A DNA stretch of 35,560 bases from Loktanella sp. UBA3435 (GCA_002378665.1 DFSO01000026.1:63335-98894); one strand, 5' to 3'; shown: positions 15,629 through 24,231, counted from the stretch's first letter. Numbers and translations: made by a program. The notes: a model not told the origin generated them from the sequence alone.

Positions 15629-17023
15629 TTAACGCCGTGCATGCAAAAGCTGCATAAGCCGCCCTTCGCGCTGAAATGGCGTGGAGGGCTGTCCGCTCTG
15701 AGGTGAATTCATCACCCGAATCGCCAGCACCCACGCGATAAGCGCGAAAGCAGCACCACCAACATATTGCCCAATCAACACCCCTGGTGCGCCGAACCAA
15801 CCCGCCCCCAGCAAAACAAACGGCACGATCCCCAACGTATTGCGCGCCCAATTGATGAAGGTCGAATAATAGGGATGTCCAAGGTTATTGAAGGCTGCAT
15901 TCGCCACAAAAATAACGCCGTTGAAAAAGAACAACAGCGAGAGCGGGCCAGCGAACAAGAATACGATGGTCAGCGTCACGCCTTCTTCCAAAGCAAACAG
16001 GCTCACGAGGGCTGGACGCAGAAGGAACAGCAAAGCCGAAACCACGACGACGACGACCGCTGTAAAGATCATTCCGTCTCGGAACGCCCCTCGCACGCGG
16101 TCTTGTTGTCCTGCACCAAAATTCTGTCCGATGATTGGTCCGATTGCCCCCGAAAGGGCAAAGATCACACCAAAGGCGACTGGCGTGATGCGCGCCGCAA
16201 TCGCCATGCCAGCCACGGCAGCTTCGCCAAACTCAGACATCGCGCGGGTCACGTAAGCCTGGCCAATCGGGGTGGCCAGTTGGTTCAGAATTGCCGGCAC
16301 AGCAATCGCCGCTATGGGCCGCAAATCAAGGTGAAGGGTCGCCCGTGTCGGCCGCTCGAAACCGTTATAATACTTGATGATCGGAAGCACCGCCGCCACG
16401 CCCATTGCAACGCGCGCCACCACACTCGCGATTGCGGCACCAGTCAGGTCTAGGTTCAGCCCAAAGATCAGAATAGGATCAAGTATGGCATTTATGATGC
16501 CGCCCCAAACAGTCGCCATCATCGCCCGCTTCGCGTCCCCATGCGCCCGCAAAATGGCACCTCCAACCATGCCAACAAGTAGGAACGGCAGCGACGGAAT
16601 AATGATAGCAAGGTAATGCACGGCAAGCGCCAGTGTGTCCCCTGTCGCCCCCATGAGGGCCGCGAGAGCCCTAAGATTGAACCAGACCAACGCCGCAAAT
16701 AACGCACCAAAAATAACTCCGTAGATCAAGGAGTTGGTCGCTTTGCGGCGCGCCTCTTCAACATCCCCCGCCCCGAGTGCGCGTGCGACGAGCGCTCCTG
16801 CGGCAATGGCCATGCCGATCCCGAAAGACGAGGTGAAAAACAGAATTGCGCCGGCATATCCAACAGCGGCCGCCAATTCGGATTTGCCGAGCATTGAGAT
16901 GAAAATCATGTCTACAAAGTCGACGATAAACACCGCCATCAAACCGACCGAAGCCGTGAGTGACATCACCGCAATATGGCGAAACAAGTTGCCTTCAAGA
17001 AAAACCGCTTGCTTCGGCGCCAT
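15629..17023 (-). CDS. MATE family efflux transporter
   Basis: A 464-residue inner-membrane protein with about 12 hydrophobic helices in two similar halves. Typical MATE sequence is visible near the start (HIAVMSLTASVGLMAVFIVD, then FISMLGKSELAAAVGYAGAI) and in the second half (LNQLATPIGQAYVTRAMSEF, GPIIGQNFGAG). MATE proteins export drugs or metabolites using Na+ or H+ gradients; the substrate is not predictable. The ATG is one base after the gltX stop (TGACATG) and no clear ribosome site is present, so translation is probably coupled to gltX. Confidence 0.93.
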   Translation of the reverse strand: MAPKQAVFLEGNLFRHIAVMSLTASVGLMAVFIVDFVDMIFISMLGKSELAAAVGYAGAILFFTSSFGIGMAIAAGALVARALGAGDVEEARRKATNSLIYGVIFGALFAALVWFNLRALAALMGATGDTLALAVHYLAIIIPSLPFLLVGMVGGAILRAHGDAKRAMMATVWGGIINAILDPILIFGLNLDLTGAAIASVVARVAMGVAAVLPIIKYYNGFERPTRATLHLDLRPIAAIAVPAILNQLATPIGQAYVTRAMSEFGEAAVAGMAIAARITPVAFGVIFALSGAIGPIIGQNFGAGQQDRVRGAFRDGMIFTAVVVVVVSALLFLLRPALVSLFALEEGVTLTIVFLFAGPLSLLFFFNGVIFVANAAFNNLGHPYYSTFINWARNTLGIVPFVLLGAGWFGAPGVLIGQYVGGAAFALIAWVLAIRVMNSPQSGQPSTPFQREGRLMQLLHARR

Positions 17024-17024
17024 G

Positions 17025-18335
17025 TCAGATTTTTGGCTTGTGCTGCAGCAAGGGCATCACGTCACCCATCTCAGGCCCACGCTCGCGCCCCGTAACCGCT
17101 TTGCGCAACGGCATAAACAGCCCTTTGCCCTTGCGGCCTGTTGCCTCTTTCACGGCCGTTGTCCAGCTTGACCAAGTATCATCCGCGTAGGGCGGATCAC
17201 CAAGTATATCAAAGGCTTGGGCGATAAATTCACGGTCTTCGTCTTCAACCAAAGGTGCGGCACCATTCTCAAAGAACGCCCACCAATCGGCGATATCGTC
17301 CAGCTTGGTGATGTTGCCTTTGATAGCATCCCAGAACGCGAGTTTTTTGTCGGCGGGAACGTCCTTCAAATGATCTGCAACGTCTTCTGCGCTCAGCGTC
17401 GCGTTGTAACGCGCGGTCAACGGCCAGAGGTCTTCGAAATCAAACTTGGTTGGCGCCGACCCGAACTTTGTAACATCAAAACCGTTAATGACTTCTTCAA
17501 TCGAAGACCGCAGTTCAACAGGCTCTGAAGAACCCAGACGCGCCATCAGCGACAGAACCGCCAGTGGTGCAATGCCGATGTTGCGCAGATCACGTAAAGC
17601 CGCTGTTCCCAAACGCTTAGACATCTTGCCTTCTGGCATCGTCAGCAAAGAATGGTGCGCAAAACGTGGCACGGTGCCGCCAAGCGCCTGCATAATCTGG
17701 ATTTGTGTCGCGGTGTTGGTCACGTGGTCAGAGCCGCGCACGATATAGGTCATGCCCATTTCGACGTCGTCAACAACGGACGCCAGCGTATAGAGAATCT
17801 GCCCGTCGTTTTTGAAAAGAACCGGATCAGAAACAGAGGCCGCATCAATCGAGATATTGCCGATAATACCGTCGTTCCATTCGATCCGCTCAAGGTTCAA
17901 TTTGAACCGCCAATGGGAGCCACGCTCGGCGCGCAGCTTGTCTCTTTCTGCCTCGGAAAGGTTCAGCGCAGCACGATCATAAACCGGTGGCTTGCCCATA
18001 TTGAGCTGCTTTTTGCGCTTCAAATCAAGCTCGACAGGGGTCTCGAAACACTCGTAAAGCCGCCCCATGTCGATCAATTGTTGCTTTGCAATCAGATACT
18101 TATCCATGCGCTTGGACTGGTACTCCATGCGATCCCACTTGATGCCAAGCCACGTCAAGTCATCCATGATGCCCTGCACGTATTCATCCTTGGACCGCTC
18201 TGGATCGGTGTCGTCAATCCGCAGCACGAAGGTGCCGCCGTTTTGGCGCGCGATGGCGTAGTTGAACAAGGCGGCGCGCAGGTTACCGATGTGGATGTAA
18301 CCAGTTGGCGATGGGGCGAAACGAGTTGTGGTCAT
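17025..18335 (-). CDS. gltX: Glutamyl-tRNA synthetase
   Basis: A class I tRNA synthetase of 436 residues. The ATP-binding motifs are HIGN at 15-18 (FAPSPTGYIHIGNLRAALFN) and KMSKR at 237-241. The frame is open to 18422, but ATG 18335 with AGGAG seven bases upstream gives the standard MTTTRFAPSPTG start. Rhodobacteraceae usually carry two gltX paralogs, one of which may serve tRNA(Gln) for later amidation; which type this one is cannot be decided from sequence alone. It is followed after one base by the MATE gene. Confidence 0.95.
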   Translation of the reverse strand: MTTTRFAPSPTGYIHIGNLRAALFNYAIARQNGGTFVLRIDDTDPERSKDEYVQGIMDDLTWLGIKWDRMEYQSKRMDKYLIAKQQLIDMGRLYECFETPVELDLKRKKQLNMGKPPVYDRAALNLSEAERDKLRAERGSHWRFKLNLERIEWNDGIIGNISIDAASVSDPVLFKNDGQILYTLASVVDDVEMGMTYIVRGSDHVTNTATQIQIMQALGGTVPRFAHHSLLTMPEGKMSKRLGTAALRDLRNIGIAPLAVLSLMARLGSSEPVELRSSIEEVINGFDVTKFGSAPTKFDFEDLWPLTARYNATLSAEDVADHLKDVPADKKLAFWDAIKGNITKLDDIADWWAFFENGAAPLVEDEDREFIAQAFDILGDPPYADDTWSSWTTAVKEATGRKGKGLFMPLRKAVTGRERGPEMGDVMPLLQHKPKI

Positions 18336-18443
18336 GGGAATTCTCCTGTTGCAACACGATGTGTCAGACGCAGGCGAAATTGTCCAGTTTGGCGTTGTGA
18401 CTTGCGTGCACTGCGCGTGCACAGGGCGTGCACCGATTTGACA

Positions 18444-18995
18444 CTAGCGAAAAGCGGGGCCGTGCGCCCAGACGGTCATCGACATGCGGCGCCCCTCGGT
18501 CACAGGGGTCACACGGTGCAGCATGTAGCTGGGGAAAATCGTGACAGAGCCGCGTGCGGTGTTCGCGGTGACGGTGTGACTAGATGGCATGACCTCCAGC
18601 AGACCGCCGACATAGGCGTCAGGTTCGGAGAGTTGCGCCACAAGTGTCAGTTTTCGTTTCGCGGCAATCCGCCCGTCGCCAATATCGCTGTGCCAGTCGA
18701 AATGCCCTTCACGCGCGCTGTCGTAATGGGCGACTTGTAGGCTTTCCATAAATTCGGTGAGGTCGAACTGGTAGGTGTCCCGATTGGCGACGCGCACCAG
18801 ATCAATGATTGCATCCATCACCCAGCCTGTGTCTGGCACGTTATCAAGCCAGACCAGATCAGCACGGCGGATATTGTGATCTTTGGTTTGCCCAACAAGT
18901 TTGGCGTCTTCGGGCACGGCAGTTGCGGCCTGCACAAGGATGCGGTCACAATCGGCCAATGAGAACGCCGCAGGGATGGTGTGAACGGCGTGCAT
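18444..18995 (-). CDS. 2-oxoglutarate/Fe(II)-dependent oxygenase (PiuC/PKHD-like)
   Basis: A cupin-fold dioxygenase domain of 183 residues. Iron ligands are H102 and D104 in HFDWHSD, with the distal H160 in SYMLHRVTPV. R170 in EGRRMSMTVW is the likely 2-oxoglutarate anchor. The fold elements LVAQLSEPDAYVGGLLEV and GSVTIFP are characteristic of prolyl-4-hydroxylase-like enzymes. The frame runs to 19142, but the upstream 49 residues are basic and unlike the family, so I choose ATG 18995, although its ribosome site is poor. The substrate is unknown. Confidence 0.85.
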   Translation of the reverse strand: MHAVHTIPAAFSLADCDRILVQAATAVPEDAKLVGQTKDHNIRRADLVWLDNVPDTGWVMDAIIDLVRVANRDTYQFDLTEFMESLQVAHYDSAREGHFDWHSDIGDGRIAAKRKLTLVAQLSEPDAYVGGLLEVMPSSHTVTANTARGSVTIFPSYMLHRVTPVTEGRRMSMTVWAHGPAFR

Positions 18996-19105
18996 TTGCT
19001 GATGCTTTCTATGGAGATGCAACCGCTTACGCTTGGTCAGGGTTTGCAGCAAGGGGTTTGTGTTTGGGGGAAGCTTAGAAAATGCCTCGTTGTCTTCGAC
19101 TTTTA

Positions 19106-19135
19106 TTGACGCTGCGCTCAACCTCAGTGTTAGTA
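19106..19135 (+). promoter_or_regulatory. Candidate promoter of the orphan gene at 19141
   Basis: TTGACG (19106-19111), 18 bases, TTAGTA (19130-19135). Transcription would begin at or next to the ATG at 19141, which lacks a ribosome site, so the message could be leaderless. Pattern only. Confidence 0.35.
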
Positions 19136-19140
19136 AAGCC

Positions 19141-19485
19141 ATGGAAATTAGAAACTATTCAATTGAAGCGCTTGAGCATGTTATTAGCCGTGCCATCGTC
19201 GACATGGGCATTGGTGGTCACACACCTGCAAGTGAAATCGCCCACCTTTTCAACCCTATGACGGCAGTTGATCTCGCAAAAATAATCTATGCAACAGAAA
19301 CTCTATCGTGGGAAATCGCCTCCGATGCGGATATCTCGATGGAAGAGGCAAGAGAGCGTTTCAGGGCCAAAAATCTTGCCGCGATAATTGATTTAAACCC
19401 ATACGAAGAACGCCGTCTTTTTAAACACCTCGTCGAGCTGATCGAAAGTGAGATTGGCAAAGGCATTCGCGCCAATTTCGGTTAA
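19141..19485 (+). CDS. Small hypothetical protein
   Basis: I do not recognise this 114-residue protein. It is acidic, mostly helical by appearance, with no signal peptide, membrane segment or Cys. Notable segments are AIVDMGIGGHTPASEIAHLF, TLSWEIASDADISMEEARER and NPYEERRLFKHLVELIESEI. The frame is open back to 19033, but ATG 19141 is favoured because the upstream part is antisense to the 5' flank of the oxygenase gene and has no protein-like character. No ribosome site is visible; the codon choice in the body looks coding. It is divergent from the oxygenase and convergent with nadE. The 43 bases after it hold no clear terminator. Confidence 0.6.
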   Translation: MEIRNYSIEALEHVISRAIVDMGIGGHTPASEIAHLFNPMTAVDLAKIIYATETLSWEIASDADISMEEARERFRAKNLAAIIDLNPYEERRLFKHLVELIESEIGKGIRANFG

Positions 19486-19528
19486 AGTTAAACCTTTAGA
19501 ATTTAAGTTCAGAGTCTACGCCTCAAAC

Positions 19529-21190
19529 TTACCCATTGTCCCGCCATCTGTTCACAATCGGATAGCGCCGATCAAGCCAGAAAGCGTGTTTTGAGAGCCG
19601 CGTTCCCGGCGCGGATTGGAACCGCTTGTATTCGGAGATGTAGAGCAGGTGCTCGATCTTTTTGACGGTGTCGCGCTCATATCCTGCGGCGACGCAGTCA
19701 GCGACGGAGGCCTCGCCATCCACCAGCATCATCAGTATCCCGTCGAGGATGTCGTAGGGTGGAAGGCTGTCGCTGTCTTTTTGATCGGGGCGCAATTCAG
19801 CCGAGGGTGCTTTGTCGATAATCGCCACAGGGATCACCTCGCCCGCAGGCGCTTTCATCCATGGCGCGTGGTTGGCGTTGCGCCAGCGGCAGGTCTCGAA
19901 CACCCGCGTTTTATACATATCTTTGATGGGGTTATAGCCGCCCGCCATATCGCCATAGATGGTGGCATAGCCAACGGCGACCTCGGATTTATTGCCCGTG
20001 GTCAGGAGCATTTCACCGAATTTGTTGGACTGTGCCATCAGCAGCAGACCGCGCATGCGGGATTGGATGTTTTCCTCGGTCAGGTCGTCTGCCAGCCCTG
20101 CGAAAAGGGGCGCGAGGGCCTCGGACACGGCGGCGCGTGGTCCTGCGATGGACACGGTGTCGTAGTTGCAGCCGAGTGCGGTGACCACTGCTTGCGCGTC
20201 ATCGAGTGACGCTTGGCTGGTGTATTCCGACGGCAGCATCACGCAGCGCACGTTTTCGGGGCCAAGCGCGTCGGCGGCGATGGTGGCCACAATCGCAGAA
20301 TCAATCCCACCAGAGAGGCCAAGCAGTACCTTTTTGAAGCCGGTTTTGCCCATGTAGTCGCGCAGGGTTTCCACCATGGCGCGGTAGTCTTGGGCTGTCT
20401 CGTCGCCAAATATGGCCTTTTCACCTTCGGCTGCGACCCAGCCGTCTGCGGTGCGATTGAAATCGACATGGGTGATTGCCGCGTCAAAGAGCGGCATTTG
20501 CACGGCCAGTTTGCCACCACGGTTCAGCACAAAAGAGCCGCCATCAAAGGCCTGATCGTCTTGACCGCCGATCATGTTGAGATAGACGAGCGGCACGTTG
20601 TTCTCGACCACGCGAGAGACCATCGCACTGATCCGCTTTTCAAACTTGCCGCGATAATAGGGAGAGCCGTTGGGCACAAGAATGATCTCGGCACCACTTT
20701 CGACCATGGCCTCGCAGACATCTTCATACCAGCTATCTTCGCAAACAGGGCTGCCAATGCGCGGACCGTCAGGGATCGCATATGGTCCTTGGATCGCACC
20801 ACGACGGAATTGGCGGACCTCGTCGAAGACGTCGTAATTGGGCAGGAAGTGCTTGAATTGGCGGGCGACAACCTTGCCGCCGCGACAAATGTGGTAGGCG
20901 TTATAGAGGCGCCCATCCTCAAAGTATGGACCACCGATGCCAAGGGTCGGCCCGTCGGCGCATTCCGCCGCCAGCGCCTCGATTTGCGCCATGGCGTCGC
21001 TGTAAAAGGCGGGCTTCATCACGAGGTCTTGGGTCGAATATCCTGTGATAAACATCTCAGGCAGCGCAACCATCTGTGCGCCAGCGGCGCGGCCCTGTTC
21101 CCAGGCATCACGCGCAAGGGCGGCGTTGCCAACAAGGTCTCCTAAAGTCGGGTTCAACTGGGCCAAAGTCAGGCGGAAATGGTCGCTCAT
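19529..21190 (-). CDS. nadE: NAD+ synthase, glutamine-hydrolysing
   Basis: This enzyme makes NAD from deamido-NAD, ATP and glutamine. It has 553 residues in two domains. The N-terminal nitrilase-type amidase has the E45-K113-C150 triad (PEMFITGY, FKHFLPNYD, VCEDSW). The C-terminal synthetase has the ATP pyrophosphatase loop LSGGIDS (292-298). The frame is open to 21256, but ATG 21190 with AAGGA seven bases upstream starts the normal sequence. It is transcribed away from the MORN gene. Confidence 0.96.
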   Translation of the reverse strand: MSDHFRLTLAQLNPTLGDLVGNAALARDAWEQGRAAGAQMVALPEMFITGYSTQDLVMKPAFYSDAMAQIEALAAECADGPTLGIGGPYFEDGRLYNAYHICRGGKVVARQFKHFLPNYDVFDEVRQFRRGAIQGPYAIPDGPRIGSPVCEDSWYEDVCEAMVESGAEIILVPNGSPYYRGKFEKRISAMVSRVVENNVPLVYLNMIGGQDDQAFDGGSFVLNRGGKLAVQMPLFDAAITHVDFNRTADGWVAAEGEKAIFGDETAQDYRAMVETLRDYMGKTGFKKVLLGLSGGIDSAIVATIAADALGPENVRCVMLPSEYTSQASLDDAQAVVTALGCNYDTVSIAGPRAAVSEALAPLFAGLADDLTEENIQSRMRGLLLMAQSNKFGEMLLTTGNKSEVAVGYATIYGDMAGGYNPIKDMYKTRVFETCRWRNANHAPWMKAPAGEVIPVAIIDKAPSAELRPDQKDSDSLPPYDILDGILMMLVDGEASVADCVAAGYERDTVKKIEHLLYISEYKRFQSAPGTRLSKHAFWLDRRYPIVNRWRDNG

Positions 21191-21267
21191 GGTCTTATCC
21201 TTATAGTCGCAACCCAGATGTAGCAGATAAGTCGGCAAGGGAAAGCCGATTGGCACCCCCTACCCCG

Positions 21268-21296
21268 TTGTCAGCCATGGCTTGCTCCATTAGGTT
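21268..21296 (+). promoter_or_regulatory. Candidate promoter of the MORN gene
   Basis: TTGTCA (21268-21273), 17 bases, TAGGTT (21291-21296), about 30 bases before the start at 21329. The -35 is close to consensus, the -10 is weak. Confidence 0.4.
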
Positions 21297-21328
21297 GCTC
21301 AAGAATTAACGCGGACAGGGTGAAGCAT

Positions 21329-22807
21329 ATGAACCGTTTTGGATGGCAAAAAGCAGCTTTTGTGGCTCTTTTCTCGCTGAGTGCCACAGGCCTCGCGGCG
21401 CAGACCGTTCAAACCAAGCAATATGACGATGGTGGCGTTTACGAGGGCGCCTTCCTCAATGGGAAACAAAACGGCACTGGTACGTACCGTCTGCCCAATG
21501 GGTATGAATACACAGGCGACTGGGTTGACGGCGAGATTCGCGGCAAAGGCACGGCGCGTTTCCCAAATGGGTCGGTTTATGAGGGTGATTTTGTCGCGGG
21601 CAAACCGTCTGGAGCAGGCAAGATCGTTTTCGCGGATGGAGGCACCTTTGAGGGTGACTGGCTTGACGGAAACATCACAGGTCGCGGCATCGCCAATTAT
21701 GCCAATGGCGTCGTCTATGAAGGCGAGTTTCGCAACGCCATGCACCACGGCACAGGCACAATGCGCAGCCCTGCTGGTTATGTTTACGAGGGTCCATGGA
21801 TCAACGGCGTCAAAGAGGGTGAAGGGAAGATCACCTATCCTGATGGTGCCGTCTATGAAGGCGCGTTAAAAGCAGGCGAACGTGATGGCACGGGCACGCT
21901 GACAATGGCCGACGGTCTGGTTTACACAGGCACGTGGGTCAACGGCGAGATCGAGGGCAAAGGCCGGTTGCAACAGCCAAACGGCGATGTCTACGAGGGC
22001 GATCTGGTGGCGGGCCGCAGGCAGGGTACGGGCACCGTAACCTATGCAAACGGTGACGTTTACAACGGCACATTCGCCGACGATAAACGCAACGGCGTTG
22101 GCACATTCACAGGCACCGACGGTTACAAATACGCAGGCGATTGGAACGCGGGCCAAATCGAAGGGCGCGGCGAAGTCACTTATCCAGACGGATCGGTCTA
22201 TGTCGGCACATTCGCAGCCGACCTTGCTGATGGTCTAGGCAAAATCACTTATGCGGACGGTTCAAGCTATGACGGCGCATGGTCCAATGGCGTGATCAAC
22301 GGACGCGGCATCGCGACATATGCCAACGGTCTGGTTTACGATGGCGAGTTCAAAGACGCGAAAAACCACGGCAAAGGCAAGATGACCTATGCTGACGGCT
22401 ATAGCTATGATGGCACATGGGCTGACGGTCAGCGCAATGGCGCGGGCACCGCAACCTATGCAGATGGCACAGTCTACATTGGTGAATTCAAAGATGGCCA
22501 ACGCCACGGCGCAGGTGTGATCACCCTGCCCGATGGTTTCAAATACGAGGGCGAATGGGCCGACGGCGAGATCAGTGGTATTGGCATCGCGACCTATGCC
22601 AACGGTGACGTCTATGAGGGCATGTTCGTGAATGGCCGCCGTCAGGGCGCGGGCACGATGCGCTATAAAACAGGCGAAGAAGCGACGGGCGACTGGGTTG
22701 AGGGCGCGCTAGCCAAAGCCGAAGAAGCCCCTGCCGAAGCGCCAACGGTTGCAGCTTTGCCAAGCGAAACTGCCGATGAAGTAGCGGCACCAGCAGCGGA
22801 TCAGTAA
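21329..22807 (+). CDS. Exported MORN-repeat protein
   Basis: A protein of 492 residues. A Sec signal peptide (WQKAAFVALFSLSATGLAAQ) is followed by 18 complete 23-residue MORN repeats of the form YxGxfxxGxxxGxGxxxyxdG and one degenerate repeat (ATGDWVEG). An Ala/Glu/Pro-rich acidic tail of about 40 residues ends the protein. MORN repeats form an extended beta structure. In eukaryotes they bind lipids or proteins; in bacteria their role is mostly unknown, so I give only export and likely periplasmic or surface scaffolding. GTG at 21320 is an alternative start. ATG 21329 with AGGG eight bases before is preferred. The stop lies five bases from the end of the GT51 remnant. Confidence 0.9.
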   Translation: MNRFGWQKAAFVALFSLSATGLAAQTVQTKQYDDGGVYEGAFLNGKQNGTGTYRLPNGYEYTGDWVDGEIRGKGTARFPNGSVYEGDFVAGKPSGAGKIVFADGGTFEGDWLDGNITGRGIANYANGVVYEGEFRNAMHHGTGTMRSPAGYVYEGPWINGVKEGEGKITYPDGAVYEGALKAGERDGTGTLTMADGLVYTGTWVNGEIEGKGRLQQPNGDVYEGDLVAGRRQGTGTVTYANGDVYNGTFADDKRNGVGTFTGTDGYKYAGDWNAGQIEGRGEVTYPDGSVYVGTFAADLADGLGKITYADGSSYDGAWSNGVINGRGIATYANGLVYDGEFKDAKNHGKGKMTYADGYSYDGTWADGQRNGAGTATYADGTVYIGEFKDGQRHGAGVITLPDGFKYEGEWADGEISGIGIATYANGDVYEGMFVNGRRQGAGTMRYKTGEEATGDWVEGALAKAEEAPAEAPTVAALPSETADEVAAPAADQ

Positions 22808-22811
22808 GCGG

Positions 22812-23446
22812 TTAGTTCTGGCAAGGGACCAATAGCGAACGCAAAGCAATATCTGTTTCGCTTGCTTGCTCTGCCTGAGCGGAGGCGATTAGACCCGCCT
22901 CCAACATCTCGTCGATGATAAAATTGCGCCGTTCAATGGCACGATCCGCGTTACGTTCTGGATTGTACTGGCTCGGTGCCCTTGGCAATGCCGCCAGTAA
23001 AGCAGCATCTTCTAAGGTGAGTTCATCAACAGACTTACCAAAATAAGCCATCGCCGCGTCTTCAACGCCAAAGCAGTTTAGGCCCAAATAGACCTTTTGC
23101 GCGTACCAATTCAGAAACTCATCCTTCGTCAGTGCAAGCGCTACTCGAACCTGAAACCACAGTCGTCCTAAAGAAGTTCTAAGTTGATCCCCGTTTGCTT
23201 GGTATCGGTCATAGTCAACGAAAAATAGCTTAGCATTGGGGAGCGAAACAGAGAGCGCTCATAGATGTGTTTGTCTTCCGCGATAAAAATCGCTTGGCGG
23301 AGGATTACGGGTAACAATGCCGCACTCGCTTGATCCGCCTCATAGGACGTCTTGATATCGACCCGCGATTGGGGCGTCATTTCTTGGGAAAAAGCAGCCC
23401 CAGCACAAAAAGTTGCCCCAAGAATGACGGCTCTAATGAAATGCAT
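22812..23446 (-). pseudogene. GT51 peptidoglycan transglycosylase-like gene, frameshifted
   Basis: Two overlapping frames on the minus strand together encode one protein. Frame one starts at ATG 23446 with signal-like MHFIRAVILGATFCAGAAFS, then IFIAEDKHIYERSLFRSP (the GT51 Glu-Asp motif) and stops near 23170. Frame two supplies LRTSLGRLWFQVRVALALTK, EFLNWYAQKVYLG, CFGVEDAAMAYFGKSVDEL and ALLAALPRAPSQYNPERNAD, classic GT51 C-terminal blocks. The frames join if one base is added to the five-base homopolymer at 23221-23225, giving LSYFFVDYDRYQANGDQL. So the gene is broken by a one-base deletion, or the sequence has an error there. The GGST-type second motif and the third-motif Glu are also missing. 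Confidence 0.85.
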
Positions 23447-23453
23447 CGAATCA

Positions 23454-23476
23454 AATCCGTTCAAAGTTCACGGATT
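23454..23476 (-). other. Stem-loop between SDR gene and GT51 remnant
   Basis: AATCCGT (23454-23460) pairs with ACGGATT (23470-23476) around nine bases. It lies directly after the SDR stop on the minus strand and just before the ATG at 23446. No T-run follows, so it may be a weak terminator or a 3'-end stabiliser. Confidence 0.4.
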
Positions 23477-23478
23477 GA

Positions 23479-24120
23479 CTACCACGGCACCTCAGCCCCG
23501 CTATAGTCGAAAAATCCGCCCGATTGGCTGGGGGTCAATGCGGCGATGACTGAGAGCAGGTTGCTCGCGGCCTCCTCGGGAGTGACGGTGGCATGTCTGC
23601 CCGCATATTTTGCTGTGAACTCTGTCGCGACAGTTCCGGGGTGCAAGGCCACGCAGATCGAACCCTTATGAGTGCGTGACAATTCAATCGCGGCCCCGTG
23701 AATGATCTGATTGAGCGCGGCCTTTGAGGCACGGTAGCTGTGCCAACCGCCGATGCGGTTATCACCAATGGAGCCTACACGGGCCGAGAGCACAGCCACT
23801 TTACCGCTGGTTCCAAGCAAACGCGGCACGTGATGCAGGATCAGCGCGGGCCCAATCGTATTGACCGCAAAGACTTGCGCCATGGCACTCGCATCAATCG
23901 CCGCGAGCGATTTTTCAGGCATGCCGAGGATACCAATCGCCACGATGATCAGATCAAAAGGCCCGTCCAAAGCGCCAAGAGCGCGATCCACCGATGCGGG
24001 ATCGGTCACATCAAATCCATCGTCGCGCCGTGAAAGCGCTCTGACCTCGTGGCCCGCGCAGGCCGCAGCCAACGCAGCCCCAATTCCGCCCGAAGCGCCA
24101 ATGATGAGTGCTTTTGTCAT
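23479..24120 (-). CDS. Short-chain dehydrogenase/reductase (C-factor-like)
   Basis: A Rossmann-fold NAD(P)-dependent oxidoreductase of 213 residues. The cofactor loop is GASGGIGAAL near residues 8-17 and the active-site SYRASKAALN has Tyr and Lys in the YxxxK spacing. The catalytic Ser is expected in VLSARVGSIGD. LHPGTVATEF is the usual C-terminal SDR motif. It is shorter than most SDRs (about 250) and resembles the CsgA/C-factor and YciK-like short class. The substrate cannot be named. It is divergent from the leucine leader and leuA. Confidence 0.88.
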   Translation of the reverse strand: MTKALIIGASGGIGAALAAACAGHEVRALSRRDDGFDVTDPASVDRALGALDGPFDLIIVAIGILGMPEKSLAAIDASAMAQVFAVNTIGPALILHHVPRLLGTSGKVAVLSARVGSIGDNRIGGWHSYRASKAALNQIIHGAAIELSRTHKGSICVALHPGTVATEFTAKYAGRHATVTPEEAASNLLSVIAALTPSQSGGFFDYSGAEVPW

Positions 24121-24190
24121 CTGTCAAATTATAGGTCGCACAGGACACTTGACCAGCCTTTCTCCTCTTTTGATCGCAAATACCCACGCG

Positions 24191-24221
24191 GTTTGGGGGC
24201 TGGGTTTGGGGGCTGGCCCCC
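24191..24221. repeat. 13-base tandem duplication ending in a G/C palindrome
   Basis: GTTTGGGGGCTGG occurs twice head to tail (24191-24203 and 24204-24216). The second copy runs into CCCCC, forming GGGGG-CTGG-CCCCC. It lies between the divergent SDR and leu leader promoters, just before the candidate leu promoter. Confidence 0.7.
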
Positions 24222-24231
24222 ATAAACGGGG

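Noticed and set aside
17652..18740. Plus-strand frame of 362 codons
   Set aside because: Antisense to gltX and the oxygenase gene, both of which have intact catalytic motifs; the translation is low-complexity His/Arg-rich.
20213..21145. Plus-strand frame of 310 codons
   Set aside because: Antisense shadow of nadE.
21400..22700. Repetitive DNA that could be read as a tandem-repeat array
   Set aside because: The 69-base period is fully explained by MORN repeats in a coding frame with diverged codons.
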